Shown piece after piece: positions 40,504 through 51,736 of a stretch of DNA of 64,000 nucleotides. The position numbers and the translations under genes were made by a program. This DNA is from Anthonomus grandis grandis (taxonomy: Eukaryota; Arthropoda; Insecta; Coleoptera; Curculionidae), in contig NC_065563.1 of assembly GCF_022605725.1 (NCBI RefSeq), positions 8,086,518 through 8,150,517 on the forward strand. The letters are read 5' to 3'. Under the pieces are notes generated by a model. It did no database searches, was not told the origin of the DNA, and saw only the letters and a program-made list of their open reading frames with translations. Every line of letters begins with the position of its first letter. Position 1 is the stretch's first letter.

Positions 40504-43065
40504 TAGTTGACGCGCCGAATAGATGCACCAAGGAAAACGTGTGATCAGCGAGTATTCGATGCGCGATCCATTTTATTGTATTAGACGAGTAGATTTCGAG
40601 CGGGTTTTTACGTCTTTATAATTATACGATAAATGTATTTTTATCGATAAGTATTATTTTTATTTTTAGAAATTTATTATTATGGATATTTAGGTCACTG
40701 GAAGGGCTTATTTTAAAAATTTCTTATGAAACACCGTGTGAGTTTTGATTTACGCTCACCCCTATACCTTGTAAATAATATGAATTTACTATAATTTGTT
40801 AACTATTTACAGTAAATACATAATATTTCAAATGTAATGATACAGGGTAATTCGTTATTGTTGCACAAAAATTTAATGGTGGATTCTTTACAAAAATATA
40901 TGTAAAAAATAAACTAATTATCAACATAGGTTTGAAAATGCTTTCTCTCTAAAGTAAAGGGCGTTAACATTTTTAATAAATCAAAATTCCATGATTCAAA
41001 AAAACACACAGTCAAGTACACATGCCTTTAAAAAACTAATCTTTCTCAGAATCTGAAGAAGTTGTATCGTCATCTTCGCCAACATTTATAATAAGTGGTT
41101 CCACCTGAATTTCCATTAAATCATCCAGAGTCCACATGCGTTCTTCTTCTTTGATAATGTGAGCAACAGCATTTTTCCAATTTTGTGGACTGACATTTTG
41201 CACTGCTTGATCAAAAAGTGGTTTAAGGTCTGCAAATTTAAAAGTGACATTTTTCCGAGCTACTTCACCCTTAATCTGCTCGATCCCATATCAGTTCGAT
41301 TGGGTTCAACTCGCAATGATATGGTGGCAATCTTAAGACCGTTCGGCCGGTAGCTTTAGCCATTTCGTCCACTAAAAATGTGTCTGCGAGTCGGTTTTCT
41401 TTTACTAATTTCAAAAGTTCTGCCTTTATCATATCTTGTTCATAATGAATTTGTTTGGTCATTAACCAGTTTTGAATATCTCCTTTCTTTGTGGCAGATG
41501 TCAAGCTTTCGGGTATGGTAGGATGCGTTATCCAACACAATAACACAGCCATTTTCTAAGCTAGGTAAAATTTTTTCGAACCACTCTTCAAAAACTTGAG
41601 CATTCATCTCCTCGTGATAATCTTTCGTCTGTTTTGATTCAAAAACTAGTTGACCGCCCTGAACAAAGCCATCTTCTGACCCAATATGTAGAACTATCAA
41701 CCGTTTCCCCTTTCCTGCCGGAGCTTTTAGCCCTGTGGACAATCCATTGATAAAAGCGTTTCTAGCGGTGGTTACGGTTGTATCCATACTTTAAAAACCG
41801 TGTGACCCGCGTTCACCCATGTTTCATCTAAATAATAAATGTTTCTATTTTCTTGTCGAGTCTTTTTTATGGATCGTAAATAACGTCGCCTCCAGCATAT
41901 TATTTCATCCCTTTCTTTAAGAATACTATTTCGACTTCTCTTTACAAAGCTGTAACGAAAAAAATTATGTGAGCTTTTGTGTTTTTTTACTCAAATTGTT
42001 TTAAATCTTTATTATATGGCAATCTGCCACTTACCGAAAACCAATTTCCATGAGTAAGTGTCGACAAGTTATTTCGTTAAAATTCGGAATTTCTTCATTT
42101 TTCTCAACTTCTGATAAAATCTTTTTGACAGTTGGTGCCTCATTTTTTAGGAAAAACGAATGGATTATTCTACGGATAGCATTTTTTGTTTGCTCATCAA
42201 TGTTATCCAAAATAGCTCTCGCCCTATGATATACTTTGTTGGTGGTTGAAAGGTATGAGTATTTTCATAACTTTTGACTATATTATAGATACTCCTTTTG
42301 GAAACACCTGATGAAATTACATTACATTTTTTATTTTGAAACTAATTTAATTTATTTATTTTTTTCAAACTGCATAAAACCATTTACTTTTGTGACTGTA
42401 TTTACAATATAAAAAACATTGTAAAAAAAATGCTGATTAATTGAAACGCATATAGTTTTTTTTTGGACTATTTTTGACTTTTAATATTTTCTACACCGTG
42501 AGCCAAATTAGAATGCTGTATTCAATGTTCGTTTGCCCAATATGTGCAGAATATACCTTAGTTTAATTTAGCTTTAATTTACCTGTAAGTTTATTTTAGA
42601 TTAATTAAGCTAAAATCAACTTACAGGTTTTTAATAAATGTAGGTAAGTAAAGACTATTTTATTATATCATACCTGCTGCATCAGCTGTAAAAGATACTT
42701 TTTGTGTCTTGCTGTAATCTGGATGATTTACTTCACATACTTTATACATATTTATAATTGCCTCCTTTTCAGAAACCGTAAAATGTTTCTTACAAGCTCG
42801 TTTTTTAGGGGTAAATTCAAAAGATGGCCCACAGATACGTCACCCATTTTTCAAAACAAATAAACAAACTAATACACACAAAAGATAAACAGATTATAAA
42901 CTTACAAAAGAGACCCAAACAAATTAAAAAATAATCAGACCGTATACGCGCGCCAAAACGCCTGCTCTAAAATTCTCCAGTATTCACTGGTATTCGAACA
43001 CGCTTTTCTTTTTAACTGTCGCGTGCTATTCACGTGATTACTGCATCTTTTCGGCGCGCCGACTA
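40504..43065 (-). mobile_element. Tc1/mariner-superfamily element with wide D-E spacing
   Basis: The ends TAGTTGACGCGCCGAATAGA (40504) and the complement of TAGTCGGCGCGCCGAAAAGA (ending 43065) are inverted, next to TA dinucleotides. The minus-strand transposase has three exons and a single frameshift. It was inserted into a LINE, directly beside the Tc1 at 43068 with which it shares a TA. Confidence 0.85.
41036..42860 (-). pseudogene. Wide-spaced DDE transposase with introns, frameshifted
   Basis: Exon 1 (about 42860-42674) has FEFTPKKRACKKHFTVSEKE and ends at GTATGA. Exon 2 (about 42300-42035) has SKRSIYNIVKSYEN and ends at GTAAGT. Intron 42034-41950 is 85 bases. Exon 3 has IYYLDETWVNAGHT (first Asp), VIVLDNASYHTRKLD (second) and LPPYHCELNPIELIWD (Glu). 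It ends DSEKD-stop at 41036. About 78 residues separate the second Asp from the Glu, far more than the 34 of Tc1, as in the DD82E-type lineage. A one-base shift at about 41500 and a further break near 41790 inactivate it. Confidence 0.75.
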
Positions 43066-43067
43066 TA

Positions 43068-44715
43068 CAGTGGCCCAGAAAAGTCATGGTACAATAGAGA
43101 ATTACAATACAAATTTTATTTATAATTTATGAAATAAAAATCAATTTTTACTTTTATGTATTTATTTTTTCTAATGCCCTACATCATAACATAAACCTAT
43201 TTCCATAATATATCTAACATACAATAAATAAAAAAATAAAATAAAATTTCTTACAAAAATTTAATCCACAAAAGTCAAGGTACATTTCAGACTATGGGCT
43301 AATAAAGTTCTGTCAATAACGCGTGGGAAAACCCTTCAGTTTAATAACCTCTTTTAAGCGATTTGGCATTGAATGAACTAGTTTTTTCGTCAAATCGTTG
43401 GATATTTTTGGCCACTCTTCTAAAATTACCTGTTTTAAGTCTGATTTATTATGAATCACATGTTGCCGAATTTTTCTCCCCAAAACATCCCATAAATGTT
43501 CTATAGGATTAAGATCGGGACTTTGGGGAGGAGTTTCCAGCAGATGGGGAGTATTAAAAACCAACCACTGACGTACTGTATAAGCTTTGTGCTTAGGGTC
43601 GTTATCCTGTTGAAAGTAATAGTTCTCATGCAACCCTAATTTTTCAGCACTGGCACGTAAATTTTCTTTTAAAATATTTAAGTATACTTTTTGATCCATT
43701 GTTTCGTCGATAAAAACAATATTTCCTACACCTGAAGTTGCCATGCAACCCCAAACCATTACTCCACCTCCTCCATGTTTCACTGTTTTGATTGTATTTT
43801 TCGGATTAAGAGCTTCACCGGGTTTCCTCCACACCTTGACACGACCATCGGACCCAAAAATGTTAAATTTACTTTCATCTGACCAGATAACTTTATCCCA
43901 GAAATCAAGTTCAATAGACTTGTACTTTTCAGCGAATTCCAGTATCTTTTTTCTATTAATATCGCTAACATGGGGCTTCTTACGTGCACTACAGGATTTG
44001 TATCCACCCTGGTTAAGTTTCCGGCGAACAGTTTCTTCATAAACAGATACTCCAAACATTTCTCTTAACTCTGATGATATTTGTATGGCACTTTTCTTTG
44101 GGTCCTTCTTAATTTCATTTAATATGTACCGGGATTCGCGCTCTGACAGCTTCCGAGGACGTCCTGTTCGCGTTTTATTTTCAATTCTGTTTTCATTTTG
44201 AAAACGATTTACTACTTTTTGTATAGTGGACCTGCTTCTTTTAATCACTTCTGCAATTTTGGTGTATGATTTTCCCTCTCTATGCAAATTAATAATAATT
44301 TTCCGCTCACTGACACTTAATTCGGTTCTTCCCATGATTATCACTGTATTTACCAGTCAAAGTTAAGAAGAAATATTCTAGTGAATACTGAAAACGAATG
44401 CCAGAATAGTATTAGAGGAATGTTCTTATTAGCAAATAACAAAATAACAATAAATTTAAAAGATACTTGCATATTTTGATTTACACAAATTAAGAGTACC
44501 TTGACTTTTGTGGATTAAATTTTTATAGAAAATTTTATTTTATTTTTTTGTTTATTGTGTGTTAGATATATTATGCAAATAGGTTTATGTTATGATGTTG
44601 GGCATTGGAAAAAATAAATACATAAAAGTAAAAATTGATTTTTATTTCATATAAAAATTATAAATAAAATTTATATATAAATTGTCTATTGTACCATCAC
44701 TTTTGTGGTCCACTG
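43068..44715 (-). mobile_element. Complete Tc1 transposon with IR/DR ends, 1648 bp
   Basis: The termini CAGTGGCCCAGAAAAGTCAT (43068) and their complement (ending 44715) are flanked by TA (43066-43067 and 44716-44717). Each arm is about 215 bp and carries two copies of an 18 bp motif of the form ccacaaaagtcaaggtac, at 43075-43092 and 43266-43283 on the left and at 44496-44513 and 44691-44708 on the right. This is the IR/DR arrangement seen in Sleeping Beauty-type elements. The transposase is open throughout, and the copy looks intact. Confidence 0.95.
43313..44335 (-). CDS. Tc1-type DD34E transposase, intact
   Basis: A 340-residue protein from ATG 44335 (MGRTELSVSERKIIINLH), the typical Tc1 length. 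Two N-terminal helix-turn-helix subdomains (to about residue 115) are linked by a GRPRK motif (58-62) and recognise the 18 bp repeats. The catalytic residues are Asp 153 (IWSDESKF), Asp 244 (FQQDNDPKH) and Glu 279 (SPDLNPIEHLW), with 34 residues between the last two. The GGGGVMVWGC glycine loop is present. There are no stops or shifts. It ends FPTRY-stop at 43313. It should cut and paste the element at TA sites; activity is untested. Confidence 0.95.
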   Translation of the reverse strand: MGRTELSVSERKIIINLHREGKSYTKIAEVIKRSRSTIQKVVNRFQNENRIENKTRTGRPRKLSERESRYILNEIKKDPKKSAIQISSELREMFGVSVYEETVRRKLNQGGYKSCSARKKPHVSDINRKKILEFAEKYKSIELDFWDKVIWSDESKFNIFGSDGRVKVWRKPGEALNPKNTIKTVKHGGGGVMVWGCMATSGVGNIVFIDETMDQKVYLNILKENLRASAEKLGLHENYYFQQDNDPKHKAYTVRQWLVFNTPHLLETPPQSPDLNPIEHLWDVLGRKIRQHVIHNKSDLKQVILEEWPKISNDLTKKLVHSMPNRLKEVIKLKGFPTRY

Positions 44716-45060
44716 TATATTATCAAACAAGGTACAGGATCATCTCTGAGTTCTAGAAGGCTAAAAAAAAATAGTTTAAGACCATATGAGCTAAATGCGT
44801 TTACAATATGTACCTACTGCTTCTTTACATCTGGAAATAAAATCATAATTAAAATCACCACAAAAACACATTAAAATATTAGGTTTATAAAAAACTTTAA
44901 CAATTTCTCAAAGTATTCACTAAAAGTTAGTTGGATAGTAACTAAAATTGATTTAAAAGTATAAATACTATATAAAACAAACCTACTAAAGATCCATCAC
45001 TTTCAAAAGATTAGAAACATAAAATATGGCATTTTTACAATACACAATACAATTACAATT

Positions 45061-45323
45061 ACAATACACAATTGTTACAATACAGTGGCCAACAATCTGG
45101 CAACAGTGCTGCAAATATACAGCCGCCATCTGTCAATGTCACATCCGTCAGATCAACTATTTCTCATAGGTTCGTTTGCTTCTCCGATACCGCCTGGAAA
45201 TATTACAATTTTTGGAAAAGAATTAATGCAAAAATTCGGTTTTTTACCCCATTTTAAAAACAAATTTGCTATTGGCCACATTATCTATAACTGGAACGCG
45301 GTACTTTTCCTTAATTTTTCATA
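45061..45323 (+). promoter_or_regulatory. 5' region of the TCERG1-like gene
   Basis: A CAATACAATTACAATTACAA microrepeat (about 45046-45092) is followed by a more GC-balanced stretch and the start codon at 45324, with ATAATG context. I cannot place a transcription start or a named promoter element. The LINE fragment ends about 60 bp upstream. Confidence 0.35.
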
Positions 45324-45460
45324 ATGTCGGATGATAACATGGACGGCGATGCCATCGATGAAAACTTCCAAGAGGACGCCGGCTTCGATGACGACTCCCC
45401 ATCCCCGAATAGCGAATTTCCCGGGGGTAAAAGGGCACGGGCCGCAAGGGGAGGATTCAG
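45324..45460 (+). CDS. Host gene, first coding exon (TCERG1-like, tentative)
   Basis: ATG 45324 opens an acidic stretch, MSDDNMDGDAIDENFQEDAG followed by FDDDSPSP, then a basic patch KRARAARGGFR. The exon ends at the donor GTAACC (45461), leaving a split Arg/Ser codon. The acid-then-RGG organisation, together with the Pro/Gly/Arg-rich exons downstream, resembles the low-complexity N-terminus of TCERG1/CA150-family transcription elongation and splicing regulators. The diagnostic WW and FF domains would lie right of the window, so identity is unproven. The absence of stops in three phase-compatible exons supports a real gene. Confidence 0.7.
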
Positions 45461-45605
45461 GTAACCCTATAACTTCTTATCATTCAAAAACAATCTATTA
45501 CTATCTTCTATTAATTCATATAACTTTGATACTGAGTACTGTATCACCTTATGACTTAATAGTGTTAGTAAAACATCCCATTTCTGTTAATCTAACTACA
45601 ATAAG

Positions 45606-45748
45606 ATGGTCTAGTGGTCCACCAGGAGGTCCCAGAGATGGCCCGCCGAGGTTCAGAGGACGAGGAGGTTTTGGACCACCTCCAGGGATGTTTCGTGGAG
45701 GTAGAGGCGGGCCTCCTCCATTCCTCAGAGGAGGTCCTCCGCCCAGAG
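45606..45748 (+). CDS. Host gene, second coding exon (Gly/Pro/Arg-rich)
   Basis: The acceptor AG at 45604-45605 (or 45613-45614; both keep the frame) opens WSSGPPGGPRDGPPRFRGRG, followed by FGPPPGMFRGGRGGPPPF. The exon ends PPPRG at the donor GTAAAT (45749). RGG-type repeats suggest RNA binding or methylation by arginine methyltransferases. The phase matches exon 1 (two bases carried) and exon 3. The intron before it is 145 bases; the one after is 14 kb. Confidence 0.7.
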
Positions 45749-45864
45749 GTAAATTTTATTTTATTATATAAAACACATTTACATCTTACAAAAGTTTTAC
45801 CTAAATGGTAACAGTTTTAGATATATGCTTCAAATACACTTATTTATTATTTATCAATATTAAC

Positions 45865-46640
45865 CGACTATTATTACTGTTTGCGGATAATATAAAATTG
45901 TTCACAAAAATAGATACTGAAGACGATTGCGAATTCCTTCAGGTAAATCTTAACAAAGTAGAGAATTGGTGCAATGTCAATAGACTATATTTAATTGTTA
46001 ATAAATGCTCTATTCTCTCATTTTCTAGAAAACTGTTGCCAATCAATTTTGACTATAGAGCAAATAATGTTGTGTTGGCCAGAGTGGATGAGGTGATTGA
46101 TCTGGGAATTACTTATGATGCAAAATTAAGTTTCTCTAAGCATATAGCAAAAATAGTTTCTGACTCTGCCAAATTGTTGGGTTTTGTTTATCGAAACTGT
46201 CGGCACTTTAAAATTATTAATACTTTAAATATACTTCTTTTCACCTACGTACGCTCAAAAATAGAATACGGATCTCTAATTTGGTACCCAATTTATAGCT
46301 GATAGATGATATTGAGAGCATTCAGCGCAAGTTTATGAAGTATCTCTGGTTTAGAGAGGAAGGTGTCTTTCCAGCCAGAGGTTTGGATAATCAATTATAC
46401 TTAAATAAATTTAATATTATATCCTTAGCAAAAAGAAGAGAAATTCTTTCCATAAAATTCTTATATAACCTTATTCATAACAAGATTGACTGTCCCACCC
46501 TTTTGTCTGGATTAAATTTTTAGGGGTACCAAGAATAAACTCTAGGCATTTTAGATTATTTAATGTAAATCCCGCTAGTACTAATATTTTGTTTAAATCC
46601 CCTATTAATATAATGTGTCAGAATTATATTAATAATAATT
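45865..46640 (+). pseudogene. LINE ORF2 fragment, RT palm to C-terminus
   Basis: It begins LLLFADNIKLFTKI, where the catalytic FADD has become FADN, and continues through LDLGITYDAKLSFSKHI-like thumb sequence (DLGITYDAKLSFSKHI) to PARGLDNQLYLNKFNI. It is the same family as the minus-strand LINE at 23.9-26.3 kb. It is 5' truncated, and ends near a TTAATAATAA block at about 46628. A stop at 46302 and a shift after it are present. Confidence 0.72.
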
Positions 46641-46650
46641 TACATGCAAT

Positions 46651-48451
46651 TAGAGATGCAATTAAAAGCTTAAAAAACCATAAATCAGCTGGAGCTGATG
46701 GAATATCATCAGAATTACTACTCCTTTTGCCTGACAGCATTGAATGCCTTAGCTTCTGCCATAAACAATTCCTTTCATAATGGCATCTTTCCAGCATGTT
46801 TGAAGGAGGCAGTGGTTATCCCTCTTTATAAGGGTGGAGATGTGAGTGAGCCTTGTAATTTTCGTCCAATTTCTATATTATCTACCCTCTCCAAGATAGT
46901 TGAAAAACTTGCAAAAATCAGAATTTTATCTTTTTTGCAACATAATTGCATTTTATCTGCAAATCAGTTTGGATTTCAAACGGGAAAAGGGACTCATGAC
47001 GCTGTTTTCGGCTTTTTGAAGAGTGTCTATGTGTCCTTAAATTCTGGAGAGTCCGCAGCGGCAGTGTTTTGCGATTTATCCAAGGCATTTGATTGTGTAG
47101 ATCATGGAATACTGCTGTCTAAGCTCAATAATTATGGCTTTAGAGGTGTGGCATTGCAATGGCTGGAATCCTATCTGTCTAATCGTACTCAAAGAGTTAC
47201 AGTATCTGGATGTTTATCCGATTCCAGATCCCTTAAAACTGGAATACCTCAGGGTTCAGTGTTAGGACCACTATTATTTTTGCTCTATGTAAATGATTTG
47301 GGTTCATTAAAACTGCAGGGCAAAGTGGTTCAGTTTGCTGATGATACCACCATTTTATGGAATCATAGAGATTCTGGTAATGTTACAGCCCAGGTATTTA
47401 AGGATCTTAAGATTTTATCGGAGTGGTGTGCTGCAAACGGGCTTGTATTTAATGTGGGCAAAACCTTTATTATGGGATTTAAGTGTGACGTTCAGGGCCT
47501 TATGTTTAGTGAAAACTCCCCCTTGCAAAACAAAGAAAGCTGTAAGTTCCTTGGTATTACCATTGATGGTCGCCTTCTCTTCGAAGATCATATCCTAAAT
47601 CTTGCATCAAAATTATCCTCTGGATGCTTTCCAGTAAGAATGGCGGGGCATGAGCTGGGAGGGGTAGTTGCACGCTCAGTGTACTTTTCTCTTATTGAGT
47701 CCTTCGTCATGGCTTGCCTTTTTGGGGTTTAAGCAACAAGGGATTATTAAACATAATTTTTGTGATTCAAAAAAAGGCAGTTAGATACCTATGTTCCGCT
47801 GGGTTAAGAGATTCTTGTAAGCCTCTCTTTATATCTCAAAAAATCCTAACTCTTTTTTCTTAGAAACAGCTACTCTTATTCATAAATGTCCTAAACCTCC
47901 CTCTAACACTGGTCATATGACTCGCCAGGTTAACGATTTTCCCTTACCAATCCCTACATCCTCCCTCACCAAGAACTCACTTATATACCTTAGCAAAAAA
48001 ATTTACAACCATGTTCCTCCATCTATCAGACAAATTTTAGAAGTTAAGAGATTCAAAAAGGAATTAAAATCACTTTTATTATCCAGGGCATATTATAGCC
48101 TTGACGATTTTTTTAATGATACCTTTTAACCTGTGCTCTGACATCATTTTAGTGTTTTAGTTTTGTTTCCTGTTAAATAATGTAATTTACTTCTTCTAAA
48201 TTCTGTTTTATTGACAGCTTTACTTATTTTTTAATGAAATTTATCAAAAAGATGCTTTTTTTCTCAATCTGTTTTGTTATGATTAATTTTGGTAATGTGT
48301 GTAAATTTTATGGTAAAGTGTTTTAGATTTAGATTAGTTATGTTTGTTTGAAATTTAAAGTGAATTTGAAATTTTTTAGTTTTTAGGATGCTTGTACACA
48401 AGATTTTGTTGTCTTACATAATATAGCACATTTTCTTTCTTTCTTTCTTTC
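46651..48451 (+). pseudogene. LINE ORF2, RT region (copy 1 of a pair)
   Basis: It starts abruptly in the linker (DAIKSLKNHKSAGADGISSE). A two-base deletion near 46735 shifts the frame into a long open stretch to 47732 with EPCNFRPISILSTLSKIVE, CDLSKAFDCVDHGILLSK, GIPQGSVLGPLLFLLYVND and an intact VQFADDTTILW. C-terminal pieces at 47740-48129 end YYSLDDFFNDTF. The 3' UTR is followed by a TTCTTTCTTTC tail ending near 48451. The second copy at 61.3-63.4 kb retains the 5' half but lacks the RT palm. Confidence 0.85.
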
Positions 48452-48599
48452 ATGAATGGTTCGATATTTTTGTTGACAGTTTAATGTCCATTATAGAAGG
48501 TATTAAGTAAATAGGTGATGCAGAGTCTTTCTAGTATGTATATAGATAGTCTGTTTAAGTGCATAGAATGTTAAGCATTTTGATTTTTAATTTTTAATG

Positions 48600-49068
48600 G
48601 CCCTCTCTGCGACCTACATCTCCAGACCAGGGAAAGGCTGGCGTGGTAAATGTCACCAGGAATTCCAGTGCTCAGATTCTTTCTGGGGGGAGCAATTCCA
48701 ATACATCTCGGAAGAATGTCCTGCCTTTGACTGTCGCCTCTGCTATGTTTCCTACATTGAAACCGAGCCTAAAACCAAATCCAAGTAAGAAGAGTAATCA
48801 CGGCACAGACAACCGTTCCTGGATCTTCCTCTCCGGGCTATCCAAGGACAATACAGTTAATGATGTCTTGGCTCATCTGGACTCTCATGGGTTTAAAGGC
48901 TGTGTATGTGAAGATCTGGCCACTTCCCAGGACCGTATTAAATCTTTTAAAATTGGAGTTTCCTTTCTTAATATGGCGGATGTTCTGGAGGGCAAAGTCT
49001 GGCCCTCGGGTGCTGTTGTCAGGAAGTTTTTAAACCGAAAGCGCCAACATTACAACAAAAGAAAGTAA
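48600..49068 (+). pseudogene. LINE ORF1, C-terminal part
   Basis: About 155 codons remain. A Ser/Asn-rich part is followed by an RRM-like or winged segment WIFLSGLSKDNTVNDVLAHL, with FKIGVSFLNMADVLEGKVWP and a basic end FLNRKRQHYNKRK. The stop TAA overlaps the ORF2 ATG. Such ORF1 proteins bind the element RNA. The N-terminal half is missing. Confidence 0.65.
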
Positions 49069-50330
49069 TGCATGCTAGTGAACTTTATAATTTTAATTTT
49101 AATGTTATACTTCATCTTAATATTCAATCTCTACGTTCTAAAGTCCCAGAGCTTGAGGCATACCTCGAATCGAACCTCAATATTAATATCCTTTGTTTCA
49201 ATGAGCACTGGCTGTCTGAGGCGGAAATTGGTGTAACCCATATACACGGATTTAGTCTTGTTTCCAAATTTTGTAGGATAAACAGAAACCATGGCGGGGT
49301 ATGCATATATGTGCGTGATGGATTAAATTGTGAGTCTGTCAGTATTCTGCCCCAAGGAGTAGCATGTGAGGTGGATTTTGAGATTGCGGGGATACAACAT
49401 GGTGAGTTTCTCATATTTACTATCTATAGATCTCCACTGGGCGATCTCGACAACTTTCTCAGTTGTCTGGAGGGTTTTCTTGCTAGCTTAACAATTAACA
49501 AAAAATATGTCATCACTGGTGACTTTAATGTTAAGTTTAATCTAAACCAGACACAGTCGAGGAGGGTTGTTGATTTGTTTTCTTGCTTTGGGCTTTATCC
49601 AGTTGCTAGAGGTGCTACGAGGGGTTCGAATTGTCTGGATAATATTTTTACAACTGTCTCCAGTTCCAATTGTAATGCTAATATTTGTGATCCATCATTG
49701 TCTGATCACTTGGGAATTGTGTTTCAATTTAAACAGAGCATCCCCGTTCGAGGTGACGCTGTTCGTATATGTTACCGCCCTATAACAGATTGGGGGTTGT
49801 TAAATTTTTATAATGCGGTGGAGAACTTTGATTGGGACTTCATAGGCAATACCAGTGATGTTGATATCTCTTTTAATTCTTTTGTTAAATCTCTGAGCGA
49901 GGCTTATTTAATGTGTTTTCCACTGAAGTCAAAATCAGCGAATACCGCCAGGCGCTCAGCTGCTTCTAAGTGGTTTGATGAGTCTCTCAGGGAGATGAGA
50001 GAACGGCTCTGTTTCTTAAGACGGGCTAGTCAACAATACCCCAATTTGATATCAAGTGATACTATCCGCACCTACCGTATCAAATACCGGCTTGAAATTC
50101 AGACAAGGAGGAGAAAGGTCAATGACAACTTCATTAGCCAGTCAAGTAACCCTGTCCGGGCAATGTGGAGGGTAATTACAGCTCTGAACCCTAGCGTAAA
50201 GGAATCGGAGCCGAGTGATATTAATGCCAGCCATTTTAATGAATCTTTCGTGAATGTTCCTGCCAAACTAAAAGAGACTCTTCCTCTGCCTCCCAAAAAT
50301 CCTTTAGCTTATTTGACTGGAAGAATTTAA
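49068..50330 (+). pseudogene. LINE ORF2 endonuclease and linker
   Basis: ATG 49068 overlaps the ORF1 stop. The endonuclease runs LHLNIQSLRSKVPELEAYLE, CFNEHWLSE, HGGVCIYVRDG, IYRSPLGDLDNFL, VITGDFNVKFN and SLSDHLGIVFQF, and all expected motifs are present. A linker of about 180 residues ends near NPLAYLTGRI, where a deletion joins it out of frame to the RT. The endonuclease itself shows no stop. Confidence 0.85.
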
Positions 50331-51736
50331 TTATTGTTCCCCTGACCAAACTAATCAACCTGGCTATCTTTGAGGGCACATTTCCATCCTGTCTTAAAAT
50401 TGCTAAGGTCATTCCTATTCACAAAAAGGGTTCAAAAGTGGATGTTGAAAACTACCGTCCCATTTCTCTGGTGCCTATCATTGGAAAAATTTTTGAGTCT
50501 TTACTCAAGACTCAAATAGAGGAGTATTTTGAACAAAACTCTTTATTTTATGTGAACCAACATGGGTTTAGAAAGAAACACTCCACCACTGGTGCGGTCC
50601 AGAACCTGTGTGACGTGGTGCTTGACGGATTTGAAAGTGCTCTGTACTCCCAAGCCTCATTTTACGATTTATCTAGGGCTTTTGATTGTGTGGAGCATAA
50701 TATTCTTCTTCAAAAGCTCAACCACTACAAATTTTGTTCGAGAAGTCTGTCACTGCTACAGTCCTACTTGAGTGACCGAAATCAGTTTGTTTGTTTTGGA
50801 AGATGTAGGTCTCAGAGTTTGTCCATTGAGCATGGAGTGCCTCAGGGATCCGTTCTCGGGCCTATCCTGTTTCTTATATTTGTTAATGACCTACCAACTT
50901 GTCACCCTGATTGCACTTTCTATTTGTATGCTGATGATGCTACATCCCTGTGTACTGATAGGAGTTGCGCAAACATTTCGCTCAAGGCTCAAGAATCTTG
51001 TTCTCAGTTTAGAGACTGGGCCGTTTCCAATAGATTGTGCTTAAATGAGTCCAAAACTCAAAATATAATTTTTTCCCTTCGGGACGTTGATTCCCAGCAA
51101 CAATCTTTAGGTGTGTCTGTGGATTTTCTGGGTGTTAGATTGGATAGTGGTTTGACGTGGCAAGGTCACATAGATGAATTGTCAACCAAATTATCAAGGT
51201 GTACTTTCCTGATTCGCAATTTGTCTGGGTCTGTCTCCGCAGGTACTCTCAGGACAGCTTACTTTGGATATTTTCACTCTCTAATGACGTATAACTTACT
51301 AAACTGGGGTCATTCAGCGCATATGCCCAGGATTTTTGCATTGCAACGTCGATGTCTGCGAGTGATTGCGCAGATTGGATACAGGGATTGTTGTAGGGTC
51401 CACTTCAGGCTTCTGAGAGTTCTCACCTTACCAAGCGCCTTCATACTTCTGTGCCTTGTGTTCATTAGGGAAAACCTACCCAGGTTTGCGACTCATGCTA
51501 GCACTCACAGTCATGACACCAGAAATAGCGGCTCCTTGGTGACACCATTTAGGAGACTCGAGCGTACCCGTAATGGCGTGTCTTATTATGGAATTAAGTT
51601 CTTTAATGTCCTGCCGGTCTCCGTTAAGGATTTGCCTCTTAATGCTTATAAGACTAATGTTAAACATTTTTTAGTCACCAATGCTTTTTATTCATTTGAG
51701 GAATTCCTGAGCTCAAATTTCAGTGCTATTGCATAG
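50331..51736 (+). pseudogene. LINE ORF2 reverse transcriptase and C-terminal domain
   Basis: The open frame from about 50340 has CLKIAKVIPIHKKGSK, YRPISLVPIIGKIFESLLK, YDLSRAFDCVEHNILLQKL, GVPQGSVLGPILFLIFVND and the intact catalytic box FYLYADDATSLC. A C-terminal domain ends FLSSNFSAIA-stop at 51736. Only the joint with the upstream linker is damaged, by an apparent deletion of several dozen codons. Confidence 0.85.

Larger units (their letters stand above)
38230..45000 (-). mobile_element. LINE, interrupted by two tandem DNA transposons
   Basis: ORF2 C-terminus is at 38261-38880, RT at 38974-39700, RT N-terminal part at 39787-40334 and endonuclease C-terminus to 40501. The endonuclease picks up again at 44718 and runs to about 45000 (motif MCFCGDFNYDF). 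40504-44715 between the halves is made of two DNA transposons. A further 120 bp insertion with an AATAAATAAATAAATAAT tail sits at about 39315-39435. All frames are broken. Confidence 0.7.

Noticed and set aside
45614..45811. ORF overlapping the second exon of the TCERG1-like gene in another frame
   Set aside because: Its apparent protein is a frame shadow of the Gly/Pro/Arg-rich exon. The correct frame is fixed by the splice phases of all three exons.
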